Assembly: GCA_016716465.1 (NCBI GenBank) | Contig: JADJWH010000001.1 | Span: 1,364,001-1,428,000 of the forward strand | Source: Gammaproteobacteria bacterium | GTDB taxonomy: Bacteria; Pseudomonadota; Gammaproteobacteria; SZUA-140 | Direction of reading: 5' to 3' | DNA length: 64,000 nucleotides | Shown: piece after piece, positions 43,588 to 52,607 of the stretch | Numbering within the stretch: position 1 is the stretch's first letter | How the letters are laid out: the number at the start of each line of letters is the position of its first letter | Position numbers and translations under genes: made by a program | The notes under the pieces: model-generated | The model's database searches: none | Seen by the model: only the letters and a program-made list of their open reading frames with translations | What the model was told of the DNA's origin: nothing

Positions 43588-44652
43588 CTAATGGATCCGG
43601 CGCATCATGAGGGCCGCGCCCACGAGCAGCAGCAGCGTCGGCAGCACCGCGCTCAGCACCGGATTGAGGTCGTAGACCAGCCCGAGGTAGCTCACCGTCT
43701 GGTTGATCAGATAGAAACCGATGCCCACCAGCACGCCGATCAGCATGCGCTGGCCCACGCCCACCGAGCGCAGCGGGCCGAATACGAACGGCAGGGCGGC
43801 GAACACCATCACGCAGGTCGCGAACGGCAGCGCGATCTTGCCCCAGAACTCGAGCTCGTAGCGCCCCGAGCTCAGCCCGTTCACCCGCAGATACCGGATG
43901 TAGCGATAGAGGCCGCTGACCGAGAGGCTGTCCGGCTTGATCGCGATGATGTCGAGCAGATCGGGCTTCAGCTGCGAACGCCAGGTCAACTCGGGCAGGC
44001 GTTCCATGGTCACGCCGTCCGGGCCGATCGTGCTCCGGCTGACCCTGGTGAGATGCCACTCACCGTTGGCATAGGTGGCGCTCTTCGCGCGGGAGATGCG
44101 TGTGAGCGCGCGCTCGGCGTTGAATTCATAGATGCGCACGTCGAGCAGTCCGCCGCCCGGCATCACCGTGCGCACGCTGATGAAGTCTCGCTTGTCGCGC
44201 GTCCAGAAACCGTCTCCGGTGCGCAGGGAATCGCTGCCGGCCAACGCGCTGGAACGCAGGGTGGCGGCGCTCTGCTCGGCATCCGCGACGACCCACTCGC
44301 CGATCCAGATCGCGAACACCACCAGCAGCAGCCCGGCCTTGACGGCGGCCCAGGAGATGCGCGCCAGCGAGACGCCGGCGGCGCGCATGATGACGAGCTC
44401 GTTGTTGCTCGCGAGCACGCCGAGCCCGATCAGGCTGCCGATCAGCGCCGCCAGCGGCATCAGCTCGTAGGTCAGGCGCGGCACGCTGAGCAGCACGTAA
44501 CGGATCGCCTCCCAGGCGCCGTAGTCACCCCGCCCGATCACGTCGAGCTCGCCGATGAACTCGATGAAGGCGAACAGCGACAGCAGCACGCAGATGACGA
44601 GGAAGGCGCCCCCGATCACCGCCTTCCCGATGTAGACGCCCAGGATCTTCAC
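43588..44652 (-). CDS. lptG: LPS export ABC transporter permease LptG
   Basis: With LptF and LptB2 it extracts LPS from the inner membrane for delivery through LptC/A/DE. The 354-residue protein starts at a GTG overlapping the lptF stop (GTGA): MKILGVYIGKAVIGGAF. It has the usual pattern of two N-terminal helices, NNELVIMRAAGVSL (coupling helix region), a periplasmic domain and C-terminal helices. The longer open frame upstream is a shadow of lptF. Confidence 0.94.
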   Translation of the reverse strand: MKILGVYIGKAVIGGAFLVICVLLSLFAFIEFIGELDVIGRGDYGAWEAIRYVLLSVPRLTYELMPLAALIGSLIGLGVLASNNELVIMRAAGVSLARISWAAVKAGLLLVVFAIWIGEWVVADAEQSAATLRSSALAGSDSLRTGDGFWTRDKRDFISVRTVMPGGGLLDVRIYEFNAERALTRISRAKSATYANGEWHLTRVSRSTIGPDGVTMERLPELTWRSQLKPDLLDIIAIKPDSLSVSGLYRYIRYLRVNGLSSGRYELEFWGKIALPFATCVMVFAALPFVFGPLRSVGVGQRMLIGVLVGIGFYLINQTVSYLGLVYDLNPVLSAVLPTLLLLVGAALMMRRIH

Positions 44653-45746
44653 GCCGTCCTCCGCCCGAACATCGAGCTCAGCACCCAGCCCAGCCCGTAC
44701 TGGCGCACGAACAGCGCCCAGACGCTGAACAGCAGCGCCAGATGGACCCACCACATCCCGATCCCCGGCGCGAGCCGGCCGAGCGCCACCCAGGAATTGG
44801 AGACACCGAGCAGGTTGTTGTAGATCAGATAGATCAGCACCGCGACGAACAGCTTGGCATACTTGCCCTGGCGCGGACTGGTGCGGCTGAGCGGCACCGC
44901 GAGCAGCGCCAGCAGCAGCACCGACAAGGGCATCGAGATCCGCCACTGCAGCTCGGCCACGTCCGCCGGATCGTCTGAACCGATCAGATCGGCGCTGGGG
45001 CGCGCGCGCTGCTTGCGCAGGGTCGGCGCGACCTCGCGGGCCTCGATGCGCACGGCATGCTCCTTGAAACGGATGATCTTGAAGTCCGCTTCCCCCGGCA
45101 GCCCCTCGTAACGGTAGCCATCCAGCAGCACCAGGTACTGCGCCCCCGTCTCGTCCTGCCAGCGCCGCCCGCTGTGCGCGGACAGCACCACCTCGGCGGC
45201 GCCAGGCTTGCGCTGCTGGATGAAGACATCCTGCATCAACTGGCCGTCCGCCGACATGCGCTCGAAATACATCACCCCGTCAGCCCCTGACGGCTCGGTG
45301 AAGCGGCCGGCGACGAGCCCCGTCAGCAGGGACTGTGACTGCTGGGCGTCACGCAGGCGATAGTTCTCTTCCTCGGCCCACGGCGCGATATAAAAGGAAA
45401 CCGCCGCGACGGTCGCGGCGACCACCAGCGCCAGCCCGATGACCGAGCGATAGATCTCGCGCACGCTGACACCGCAGGCCGTCAGCGCGGTCATCTCGCT
45501 GTCCTTGTAGAGGCGGCTCAGGCCGAGCAGCGTGGCCATGAACAGGCCCAGCGGCAGGATGATCACCAGGACGGTCAGGGCCTTCATCGCCAGCAGGGCC
45601 AGCACATACTCGCTGGCCAGATCACCCGCGCTGGCATCGGCCAGGATGCGGATGAAACGGTTGCTGAGGAATATGACCAGCAGCACGAACAGCACCACCA
45701 GCAGGGTGTAGAGGATTTCCTTCAATATGTAGCGGTCGATGACCAA
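44649..45746 (-). CDS. lptF: LPS export ABC transporter permease LptF
   Basis: Partner permease of LptG. The 365-residue protein begins MVIDRYILKEILYTLLVVLFV and has DSEMTALTACGVSVREIY before the periplasmic beta-jellyroll domain, then ISMPLSVLLLALLAVPLSR and further helices. It is divergent from pepA, the conserved lptFG/pepA arrangement of gammaproteobacteria. Confidence 0.95.
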   Translation of the reverse strand: MVIDRYILKEILYTLLVVLFVLLVIFLSNRFIRILADASAGDLASEYVLALLAMKALTVLVIILPLGLFMATLLGLSRLYKDSEMTALTACGVSVREIYRSVIGLALVVAATVAAVSFYIAPWAEEENYRLRDAQQSQSLLTGLVAGRFTEPSGADGVMYFERMSADGQLMQDVFIQQRKPGAAEVVLSAHSGRRWQDETGAQYLVLLDGYRYEGLPGEADFKIIRFKEHAVRIEAREVAPTLRKQRARPSADLIGSDDPADVAELQWRISMPLSVLLLALLAVPLSRTSPRQGKYAKLFVAVLIYLIYNNLLGVSNSWVALGRLAPGIGMWWVHLALLFSVWALFVRQYGLGWVLSSMFGRRTA

Positions 45747-45888
45747 GCGCGGGATCCTTGCTGAGTGGCGGCAGGTGGAAAATCAGCCTGATTGCGGTAA
45801 ACTTCCGCAGGACCCGCGGGCGTCCGCGGCGGTCGACAGGGCGTCGCCGCCTTCCCGGTCAACGTCATCCCGATCTTCTGGAGCACAC

Positions 45889-47385
45889 ATGAATTTCACC
45901 GTCAAAAGCCTCGCCGCCGGCAAGCATCGGTCGGCCTGCGCCGTCGTGGGCGTGTTCGATGGACATCGCCTCAGCGCCTCGGCGCAGGATCTCGACCGGC
46001 TGTCGCACGGCCATATTGTAAACATTTTGAAACGCGGCGACATGAAATCCACGCCGGGGCAGACCCTGTGCCTGTACAACGTGCCGCGCGTGAATTCCGA
46101 ACGCGTGCTGCTGGTGCGCTGCGGCAAGGAAAAGGAGCTCGACGCCGCCCGCTACCGCAAGATCCTCCACGGCGCCGCCGCCGCTCTGGCGAACCTCGGC
46201 GTCAAGGAGGCCGTGTCCTTCCTGCCCGAACTCGAGGTGAAGGACCGCGACCTCGACTGGCGCCTGCGCAAGACGGCCGAGGTCACGCGCGAGGCGCTCT
46301 ACCGCTTCGACCGCCTGAAGAGCAAGCAGGACGCCAACGGCGCGCCGCAACTGCGCCGCCTCGTCCTCAACATCGCCGATGAAACGGAACTGGCCGCCGC
46401 CCGCACGGCGGTGGAACAGGGCCAGGCGATCGCCAACGGCATCGCGCTGGCGAAGGACCTCGGCAACCTGCCGGGCAACATCTGCACGCCGAGCTACCTG
46501 GCCGGCGAGGCGCTCCGGCTCGCGCGCGGCAATCGCCGGCTGCAGGCGAAGGTCCTCACCGAGAAGGAGATGAAGGCGCTGAAGATGGGCTCGCTGCTGT
46601 CGGTCTCGCGCGGCAGCCGCCAGCCGCCGCGGCTGATCACCCTCAGCTACCACGGCGCCGCCCGCACCGAGGCGCCCTACGTGCTGGTCGGCAAGGGCAT
46701 CACCTTCGACTCCGGCGGCATCTCGATCAAGCCGGCCGCCACCATGGACGAGATGAAGTTCGACATGTGCGGCGCCGCCTCCGTGCTCGGCACCGTGGTC
46801 GCCGTGGCCGAAATGGGCCTGCCGATCAACGTCGTCGCGGTGGTGCCGAGCTGCGAGAACCTGCCCGACGGCAATGCGACCAAGCCGGGCGACATCGTCA
46901 CCAGCATGTCGGGCCAGACCATCGAGATCCTCAACACCGACGCCGAGGGCCGCCTGATCCTGTGCGACGCGCTGACCTATTCGGCACGCTTCAAGCCGCG
47001 CGTGGTCATCGACGTCGCCACCCTGACCGGGGCCTGCGTCGTCGCGCTCGGCAAGGAGTGCAGCGGCCTGTTCAGCAACGACGAGGAGCTGGCGCAGGAC
47101 CTGCTGCAAGCCGGCACCACGAGCGGCGACCGCACCTGGCAGCTGCCGCTGTGGGAGGAATACCAGGACTCGCTGAAGAGCAACTTCGCCGACATGGCCA
47201 ACGTCGGCAACCGCGACGGCGGCGCCATCACCGCGGCGTGCTTCCTCGCCCGCTTCACCAAGGACTACCGCTGGGCGCATCTCGACATCGCCGGCGTGGC
47301 CTGGCTCGGCGGCGGCGCCAAGGGCGCCACCGGACGGCCGATCCCGCTGCTGACGCAGTACCTGATCGACCAGGCGCAGGGGTGA
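45889..47385 (+). CDS. pepA: Leucyl aminopeptidase
   Basis: A 498-residue M17 zinc/manganese aminopeptidase releasing N-terminal residues from peptides. The C-terminal catalytic domain has VGKGITFDSGGISIKP, FDMCGAA and the signature NTDAEGRL. In E. coli PepA also binds DNA. The start at 45889 opens the conserved MNFTVKS; the earlier open frame is not conserved in character. It is followed by the tandem repeat array and holC. Confidence 0.97.
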   Translation: MNFTVKSLAAGKHRSACAVVGVFDGHRLSASAQDLDRLSHGHIVNILKRGDMKSTPGQTLCLYNVPRVNSERVLLVRCGKEKELDAARYRKILHGAAAALANLGVKEAVSFLPELEVKDRDLDWRLRKTAEVTREALYRFDRLKSKQDANGAPQLRRLVLNIADETELAAARTAVEQGQAIANGIALAKDLGNLPGNICTPSYLAGEALRLARGNRRLQAKVLTEKEMKALKMGSLLSVSRGSRQPPRLITLSYHGAARTEAPYVLVGKGITFDSGGISIKPAATMDEMKFDMCGAASVLGTVVAVAEMGLPINVVAVVPSCENLPDGNATKPGDIVTSMSGQTIEILNTDAEGRLILCDALTYSARFKPRVVIDVATLTGACVVALGKECSGLFSNDEELAQDLLQAGTTSGDRTWQLPLWEEYQDSLKSNFADMANVGNRDGGAITAACFLARFTKDYRWAHLDIAGVAWLGGGAKGATGRPIPLLTQYLIDQAQG

Positions 47386-47390
47386 CGGAC

Positions 47391-47740
47391 ATCGTAGCCC
47401 GGATAGAGCGCAGCGGCATCCGGGGATCGACCAGGTTTCCCGGATGCCGGCGCTACGCGCCTGTATCCGGGCTACATGCTGCCGACGCCGCGGCGTCTGG
47501 AACCACGCAGGCCGCGGAAATCGTAGCCCGGATAGAGCGGAGCGGCATCCGGGGATCGACCAGGCTTCCCGGATGCCGGCGCTGTGCGCCTGTATCCGGG
47601 CTACATGCTTCCGACGCCGCGGCACCTGGAACCACGCAGGTCGCAGAAATCGTAGCCCGGATAGAGCGGAGCGACATCCGGGGATCGACCAGGTTTCCCG
47701 GATTCCGGCGCTGCGCGCGTGTATCTGGGCTACATACTCA
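47391..47740. repeat. Tandem array of a 129-bp REP-like unit (two full copies and one partial)
   Basis: Copies start at 47391, 47520 and 47649, exactly 129 bp apart; the third stops after about 90 bp. Each unit begins ATCGTAGCCCGGATAGAGCG and contains the inverse CGCCTGTATCCGGGCTAC about 70 bp later, so each forms a long imperfect hairpin. Copies differ by several substitutions. Because 129 is divisible by 3, a 43-residue repeat appears in translation, but I judge the array non-coding. It fills the gap between pepA and holC. Confidence 0.9.
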
Positions 47741-47781
47741 ATCCGGGCGAGGCACGACCACTCCATCACCGACACCCTCCC

Positions 47782-48222
47782 ATGACCGCCCCGCCCCGCG
47801 TTGATTTCTATGTCCTGCCCGGCGACGCGCCGGCGGCGCGCGACCAGCTCGGCTGCCGGCTGGCGGAGAAGGCCTGCAAGATGGGGCACCAGGTCTATCT
47901 GCACGCGGAGTCGGAGGCGCACGCGCGCCGGCTCGACGAGCTGCTATGGACCTTCCGCGCTGGCAGTTTCCTGCCCCACGCGCTGCTGGGCGACGACCCG
48001 CAGCCGCCGCCCCAGGTCCTGATCGGCAATGCCGGGGGCGCCGCGCCGCCCGCGCGCGACGTGCTGATCAACCTCGCCGCCGACATGCCCGACTTCTTCG
48101 ACCGCTTCGAACGTGTCGCCGAGATCGTGGACCAGTCGGAGGACGTCAAGCGGGCCGGGCGCGAGCGCTTCCGCCGCTACCGCGAGCACGGCTGCCAGCC
48201 CGAAACGCACAAGCTCGACTGA
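47782..48222 (+). CDS. holC: DNA polymerase III chi subunit
   Basis: Chi joins psi in the clamp-loader and contacts SSB. The 146-residue protein begins MTAPPRVDFYVLPGD and has the family's ACKMGHQVYLHAES, LDELLWTFRAGSFLPH and DVLINLAADMPDFF blocks. The frame extends upstream into the repeat array, but the conserved start is at 47782. The order pepA-holC-valS is conserved in gammaproteobacteria. Confidence 0.94.
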   Translation: MTAPPRVDFYVLPGDAPAARDQLGCRLAEKACKMGHQVYLHAESEAHARRLDELLWTFRAGSFLPHALLGDDPQPPPQVLIGNAGGAAPPARDVLINLAADMPDFFDRFERVAEIVDQSEDVKRAGRERFRRYREHGCQPETHKLD

Positions 48223-48321
48223 CGGCGCCGCCTTCGCTGCCGCGGACGGGCATTCTCCGCTACAATAAGCCCCTCATCCGCACAAGCATCCGAACGAGCC
48301 GCTCCAGGACCTTAATCCGCC

Positions 48322-51144
48322 ATGGACAAGAGTTACGACCCGCACGCCCTCGAACAGCGCTGGTACCACCACTGGGAGGACGAAGGCTACTTCGCCCCGG
48401 CCGGCGACGGGCAATCCTACTGCATCATGATCCCGCCGCCGAACGTCACCGGCACGCTGCACATGGGCCACGCCTTCCAGGACACCCTGATGGATGCCCT
48501 GACGCGCTACCACCGCATGCGCGGCGACACCACCCTGTGGCAGCCCGGCACCGACCACGCCGGCATCGCGACCCAGATGGTGGTCGAGCGCCAGCTCGCG
48601 GCGAAGAACATCACCCGCCACGACCTCGGCCGCGAGAAGTTCATCGACGAGGTGTGGCGGTGGAAGGCGCAGTCGGGCGGCAGCATCACGCGCCAGTTGC
48701 GCCGCATGGGCGCCTCGGTGGACTGGGCGCGCGAGCGCTTCACGATGGACGAGGGCCTGTCGGAGGCGGTGCAGGAGGTGTTCGTCCGCCTCTACGAGGA
48801 AGGCCTGATCTATCGCGGCAAGCGCCTGGTCAACTGGGACCCGGTGCTGCACACGGCGCTGTCCGACCTCGAGGTGCTGTCGCAGGAAGAGGATGGCCAC
48901 ATGTGGCACATCCGCTATCCGCTGGTGGCCGGCGCCGGCCATCTGACCGTGGCCACCACGCGCCCCGAGACCCTGCTCGGCGACGCCGCCGTCGCGGTAC
49001 ACCCGGACGACGCGCGTTACAAGCACCTGATCGGCCAGCAGGTCGAGCTGCCGCTCACCGGCCGCCGCATCCCGGTCATCGCCGACGACTACGTCGACCC
49101 CGAGTTCGGCAGCGGCTGCGTCAAGATCACCCCGGCGCACGACTTCAACGACTACCAGGTCTGGCAGCGCCACCGCGACGAGACCGAGCTGATGGCGCTG
49201 CCGCACAACGGCCTGATCAATATCTTCAGCATCGACGCGCACATCGCCGCCGACGAAACGGAATCGCCCGCTTACACACTGCTCCCCGAAAAGTACCGCG
49301 GCCTCGACCGCTACGACGCGCGCAAGCGCATCGTCGCCGAGCTCGATGCCCAGGGCCTGCTGGAGCGCACCCAGGCACACAAGCTGATGGTGCCGCGCGG
49401 CGACCGCTCCAACGCGGTGGTCGAACCCTACCTGACCGACCAGTGGTACGTGCGCGTCGCCCCGCTCGCCGGGCCGGCCGTGCGCGCGGTCGAGACCGGC
49501 GCCATCCGCTTCGTGCCGGAGAACTGGAGCAAGACCTATTACGAGTGGATGCGCAACATCGAGGACTGGTGCATCAGCCGCCAGATCTGGTGGGGCCACC
49601 GCATCCCGGCCTGGTACGACGACCAGGGCAGCGTCTATGTCGGCCGCAACGAGGCGGAGATCCGCGCCAAACACAAGCTCGGCCCCGAGGTGAAGCTGGA
49701 GCAGGACGCCGACGTGCTCGACACCTGGTTCAGCTCGGCGCTGTGGCCGTTCTCGACGCTGGGCTGGCCGCAGCAGACCGCTGCGCTGAAGACCTTCTAC
49801 CCGACCAGCGTGCTGGTCACCGGCTTCGACATCATCTTCTTCTGGGTCGCCCGCATGATCATGATGGGCCTGAAGTTCATGGACGACGTGCCGTTCCGCG
49901 AGGTCTACATCCACGGCCTGGTGCGCGACGCCCACGGCCAGAAGATGTCGAAGTCCAAGGGCAACGTGCTCGACCCGATCGACCTGATCGACGGCATCGA
50001 GCTGGAGGCGCTGGTCGCCAAGCGCACCAGCGGCCTGATGCAGCCGCAGATGTCGCGCCAGATCGAGGCCGCCACGCGCAAGGAATATCCGGACGGCATC
50101 CCCGCCTTCGGCGCCGACGCGCTGCGCTTCACCTTCGGCGCACTGGCCTCCACCGGCCGCGACATCAAGTTCGACCTCAACCGCATCCAGGGCTACCGCA
50201 ACTTCTGCAACAAGCTGTGGAACGCGGCGCGCTACGTGCTGATGAACACCGAGGACAGGGACTGCGGCGCGAACGGCGGCGCGGTCGAGCTGAGCCTGCC
50301 CGACCGCTGGATCCGCTCGCGCCTGCAGGTCGTCACCCGCGAGGTCATCGACCACTACGACGGCTACCGCTTCGACCTGATGGCGCAGGCGATCTACGAG
50401 TTCGTCTGGAACGAGTACTGCGACTGGTACCTGGAGCTGTCGAAGCCGATCCTGACGAATCCCGACAGCCCGGAGGCGCTGCAGCGCGGCACGCGCCGCA
50501 CGCTGGTCGAGGTGCTGGAGACCATCCTGCGCCTGGCCCACCCGCTGATCCCGTTCATCACCGAGGAGATCTGGCAGCGCGTCGCGCCGCTGGCCGGCAA
50601 GCAGGGCGCCACCGTCATGCGCCAGCCCTACCCGCTGCCGCGGGACGAGCTGCTCAACGCCGCCGCCGAGACCGAGATCCGCTGGATCATGGATTTCGTC
50701 ATGAACGTGCGCAAGATCCGCAGCTCGATGAACATCGCGCCGTCGAAACTGCTGCCGGTGCTGCTGCAGGGCGGCAACGACGCCGACCGCGCGCTGCTGA
50801 CGGCGAACGAAGGCTTCCTGATGACGCTGGCGCGGCTCGACTCGATCCGCTGGCTGGACGCCGCCGAGATCGCGCCCGAGTCCTCCACCGGGCTGGTCGG
50901 CGAGATGAAGCTGATGATCCCGATGGCCGGCCTGATCGACAAGGACGCCGAGCTCGCCCGCCTGCAGAAGGAACTCGACAAGCTGAGCGGCGACATCGCC
51001 CGCTGCGAGGCCAAGCTCGCCAACAAGGATTACGTCGACCGCGCCCCGGCCCACGTCGTCGCCAAGGAACGCGACCGCCTGGGTGAACTGCGTCACAGTC
51101 ATGAACAACTGCAGCAACAGCAGGCGCGCATCCGGTCGATATAA
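48322..51144 (+). CDS. valS: Valyl-tRNA synthetase
   Basis: A 940-residue class I synthetase charging tRNA-Val. The HIGH-type motif is [14 protein letters not shown] and the KMSKS motif is [14 protein letters not shown]. The editing domain ([12 protein letters not shown]) hydrolyses Thr-tRNA-Val. The C-terminal coiled-coil arm ([18 protein letters not shown] to the end) binds tRNA. The protein starts [15 protein letters not shown]. Confidence 0.98.
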   Translation: MDKSYDPHALEQRWYHHWEDEGYFAPAGDGQSYCIMIPPPNVTGTLHMGHAFQDTLMDALTRYHRMRGDTTLWQPGTDHAGIATQMVVERQLAAKNITRHDLGREKFIDEVWRWKAQSGGSITRQLRRMGASVDWARERFTMDEGLSEAVQEVFVRLYEEGLIYRGKRLVNWDPVLHTALSDLEVLSQEEDGHMWHIRYPLVAGAGHLTVATTRPETLLGDAAVAVHPDDARYKHLIGQQVELPLTGRRIPVIADDYVDPEFGSGCVKITPAHDFNDYQVWQRHRDETELMALPHNGLINIFSIDAHIAADETESPAYTLLPEKYRGLDRYDARKRIVAELDAQGLLERTQAHKLMVPRGDRSNAVVEPYLTDQWYVRVAPLAGPAVRAVETGAIRFVPENWSKTYYEWMRNIEDWCISRQIWWGHRIPAWYDDQGSVYVGRNEAEIRAKHKLGPEVKLEQDADVLDTWFSSALWPFSTLGWPQQTAALKTFYPTSVLVTGFDIIFFWVARMIMMGLKFMDDVPFREVYIHGLVRDAHGQKMSKSKGNVLDPIDLIDGIELEALVAKRTSGLMQPQMSRQIEAATRKEYPDGIPAFGADALRFTFGALASTGRDIKFDLNRIQGYRNFCNKLWNAARYVLMNTEDRDCGANGGAVELSLPDRWIRSRLQVVTREVIDHYDGYRFDLMAQAIYEFVWNEYCDWYLELSKPILTNPDSPEALQRGTRRTLVEVLETILRLAHPLIPFITEEIWQRVAPLAGKQGATVMRQPYPLPRDELLNAAAETEIRWIMDFVMNVRKIRSSMNIAPSKLLPVLLQGGNDADRALLTANEGFLMTLARLDSIRWLDAAEIAPESSTGLVGEMKLMIPMAGLIDKDAELARLQKELDKLSGDIARCEAKLANKDYVDRAPAHVVAKERDRLGELRHSHEQLQQQQARIRSI

Positions 51145-51253
51145 TCTTCGACCCATCCGGCCACGGAGGGCCGGCCCAAGGGGTCAACCCGCCGGATTCC
51201 TCATCTCCACGTGAATCGAACCTGCCCCCGCGCCGGGGGAAACCTGTAAATTC

Positions 51254-51355
51254 GTCATCCCCGCGGCATTAGAGCTTGCCCCCGCGAAGGCGGGGGCGGG
51301 GATCCAGAACATCAAATAACTCAAGCCCCTGGATTCCCGCTTGCGCGGGAATGAC
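51254..51355. repeat. REP-type palindromic pair
   Basis: Two GC-rich hairpins, GCCCCCGC/GCGGGGGC (51278-51297) and TTCCCGC/GCGGGAA (51334-51351), are flanked by GTCATCCCCGCGG and GGGAATGAC, giving an inverted pair about 100 bp long. Elements ending GCGGGAATGAC are widespread in proteobacterial intergenic DNA. A related single copy (TTCCCGCGTGCGCGGGGATG) occurs at 61639-61660. Confidence 0.7.
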
Positions 51356-51398
51356 AACCAAGCAATCATTTCACAGGCTCTACCAAGGAGACACCGCC

Positions 51399-51782
51399 AT
51401 GAAAAAGACCGCCCTGATATTCTCCCTGTTCGCCCTGCTCCTCTCCGCTGCCCTCGCCATCGCCGGCGAAGTCAGCCGCGCGCAGTTCACCACCGCCGTC
51501 GACGCGCGCGAACCGGCGGACGACCTCAGCGAGGCCGCCGCCGCAAATACGCAAAAGATCTATTTCTTCACCGAACTGCGCGACCTCGAAGGCCAGACCG
51601 TCACCCACCGCTGGACCTACAACGGCAACACGATGGCCGAAGTCAGCTTCACCCCGGGCAGCGCCCGCTGGCGCGTGTGGTCGAGCAAGGAACTGCTGCC
51701 GGACTGGACCGGCACATGGACGGTGGCGGTAGTCGATGCCGGCGGAACCGTCCTGACGGAAAAGAGCTTCGAATATAAGTGA
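51399..51782 (+). CDS. Exported DUF2914-domain protein
   Basis: A 127-residue protein with a signal peptide (MKKTALIFSLFALLLSAAL to IA-G). The mature part is almost entirely a DUF2914 domain: IYFFTELRDLEGQTVTHRWTYNG, RWRVWSSKELLP and the final GTWTVAVVDAGG...EKSFEYK. The family is found in exported or membrane proteins of unknown function. AAGGAG lies 8 nt before the ATG; the upstream open frame is REP sequence. Confidence 0.85.
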   Translation: MKKTALIFSLFALLLSAALAIAGEVSRAQFTTAVDAREPADDLSEAAAANTQKIYFFTELRDLEGQTVTHRWTYNGNTMAEVSFTPGSARWRVWSSKELLPDWTGTWTVAVVDAGGTVLTEKSFEYK

Positions 51783-51798
51783 ACTCTCAAACGGAATC

Positions 51799-51823
51799 GG
51801 GGACAGATTTCAAATCTGTCCCC
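51799..51823. terminator. GGGGACAGATTT palindrome, likely terminator of the DUF2914 gene
   Basis: GGGGACAGATTT, one base, then AAATCTGTCCCC, followed by TTCTTTTCTT on the plus strand. It has the form of an intrinsic terminator 17 bp after the stop, and is also the first of three near-identical palindromes (others at 61341 and 61386). Confidence 0.65.
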
Positions 51824-51854
51824 TTCTTTTCTTATTCAGCCGCCCCATCCAACC

Positions 51855-52301
51855 TCACCCCCTCCCACTCAACAAGCGATCCAGCTGATCCGCAAACGCC
51901 TTGCGATCCGCCTGGCTCAGCGGCGCCGGACCGCCGGTCTGGATACCGCTCGAACGCAGCGTGTCCAGGAAATCCCGCATCACCAGCCGGTCACGGATCG
52001 TATCGGGACTGAACAATTCACCGCGCGGACTGAGCGCCCGCCCGCCCTTAGCCAGCGTCTCGGCGGCGAGCGGGATGTCATTGGTGATAACAAGATCACC
52101 GTCCTGCATCCGCTTGGCGATCTCGTTATCGGCGACGTCGAAACCGGAAGCTACCTGGAGCTGTTTGATATATGGCGACCGGGGTACGCGCAGCGGCTGG
52201 TTGGCCACCAGCGTCAGCGAAAGTCGGGTGCGTTCGGCGGCGCGGAAGAGAATTTCCTTAATCACCACCGGACATGCGTCAGCGTCGATCCATATATTCA
52301 T
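51855..52301 (-). CDS. YaiI/YqxD family (UPF0178) protein
   Basis: A 148-residue PIN-like/NYN-related protein of unknown function. The N-terminus [22 protein letters not shown] carries the family's conserved acidic cluster; [37 protein letters not shown] and ALSPRGELF are also characteristic. The in-frame extension upstream of 52301 is not conserved. This is the last core-like gene before the AT-rich island. Confidence 0.92.
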   Translation of the reverse strand: MNIWIDADACPVVIKEILFRAAERTRLSLTLVANQPLRVPRSPYIKQLQVASGFDVADNEIAKRMQDGDLVITNDIPLAAETLAKGGRALSPRGELFSPDTIRDRLVMRDFLDTLRSSGIQTGGPAPLSQADRKAFADQLDRLLSGRG

Positions 52302-52607
52302 ATCACTAGCATCCATTTTGTTCATATAGCCGTGCGCAATGGGAACAAGCACGATTTTACTGCCAATTACTCACAACCAATACTGACTAGGAGTGGCAAC
52401 CAAGTTGGCAAGATCATAACAGCAGAGATAGCGGGCGCTTAGAGATTGGAAACCAGCCAGTGAAATTGACCGGACAGGTCGAGCAGCGACAGGGATTCGG
52501 ACCGTAGAAATTATTGATCGACCTTAAAGAAATAGTCGTTAAGAAAATATCTTTCAAATACAACCAGAAGACTCGGAACTCACCCTCAAAAATGACCCTC
52601 TACAAAT
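52302..52607. other. Non-coding left edge of the AT-rich island
   Basis: Base composition changes here from GC-rich core to AT-rich sequence, at about 52340. I see no gene, no tRNA, no integrase and no obvious attachment repeat. No clear intrinsic terminator follows the ATPase stop at 52608. Confidence 0.5.

Noticed and set aside
47391..47740. Regular repeats considered as a CRISPR array
   Set aside because: The unit is 129 bp with no alternation of short repeats and unique spacers, and no cas genes are present.
47391..47740. A 43-residue repeated peptide encoded by the array
   Set aside because: The open frame follows only from the period being divisible by three; there is no start signal, and a similar unit at 1211 is clearly intergenic.
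48274..51156. A 960-codon open frame opposite valS
   Set aside because: An antisense shadow of valS caused by third-position GC bias; no conserved motif and no ribosome-binding site.
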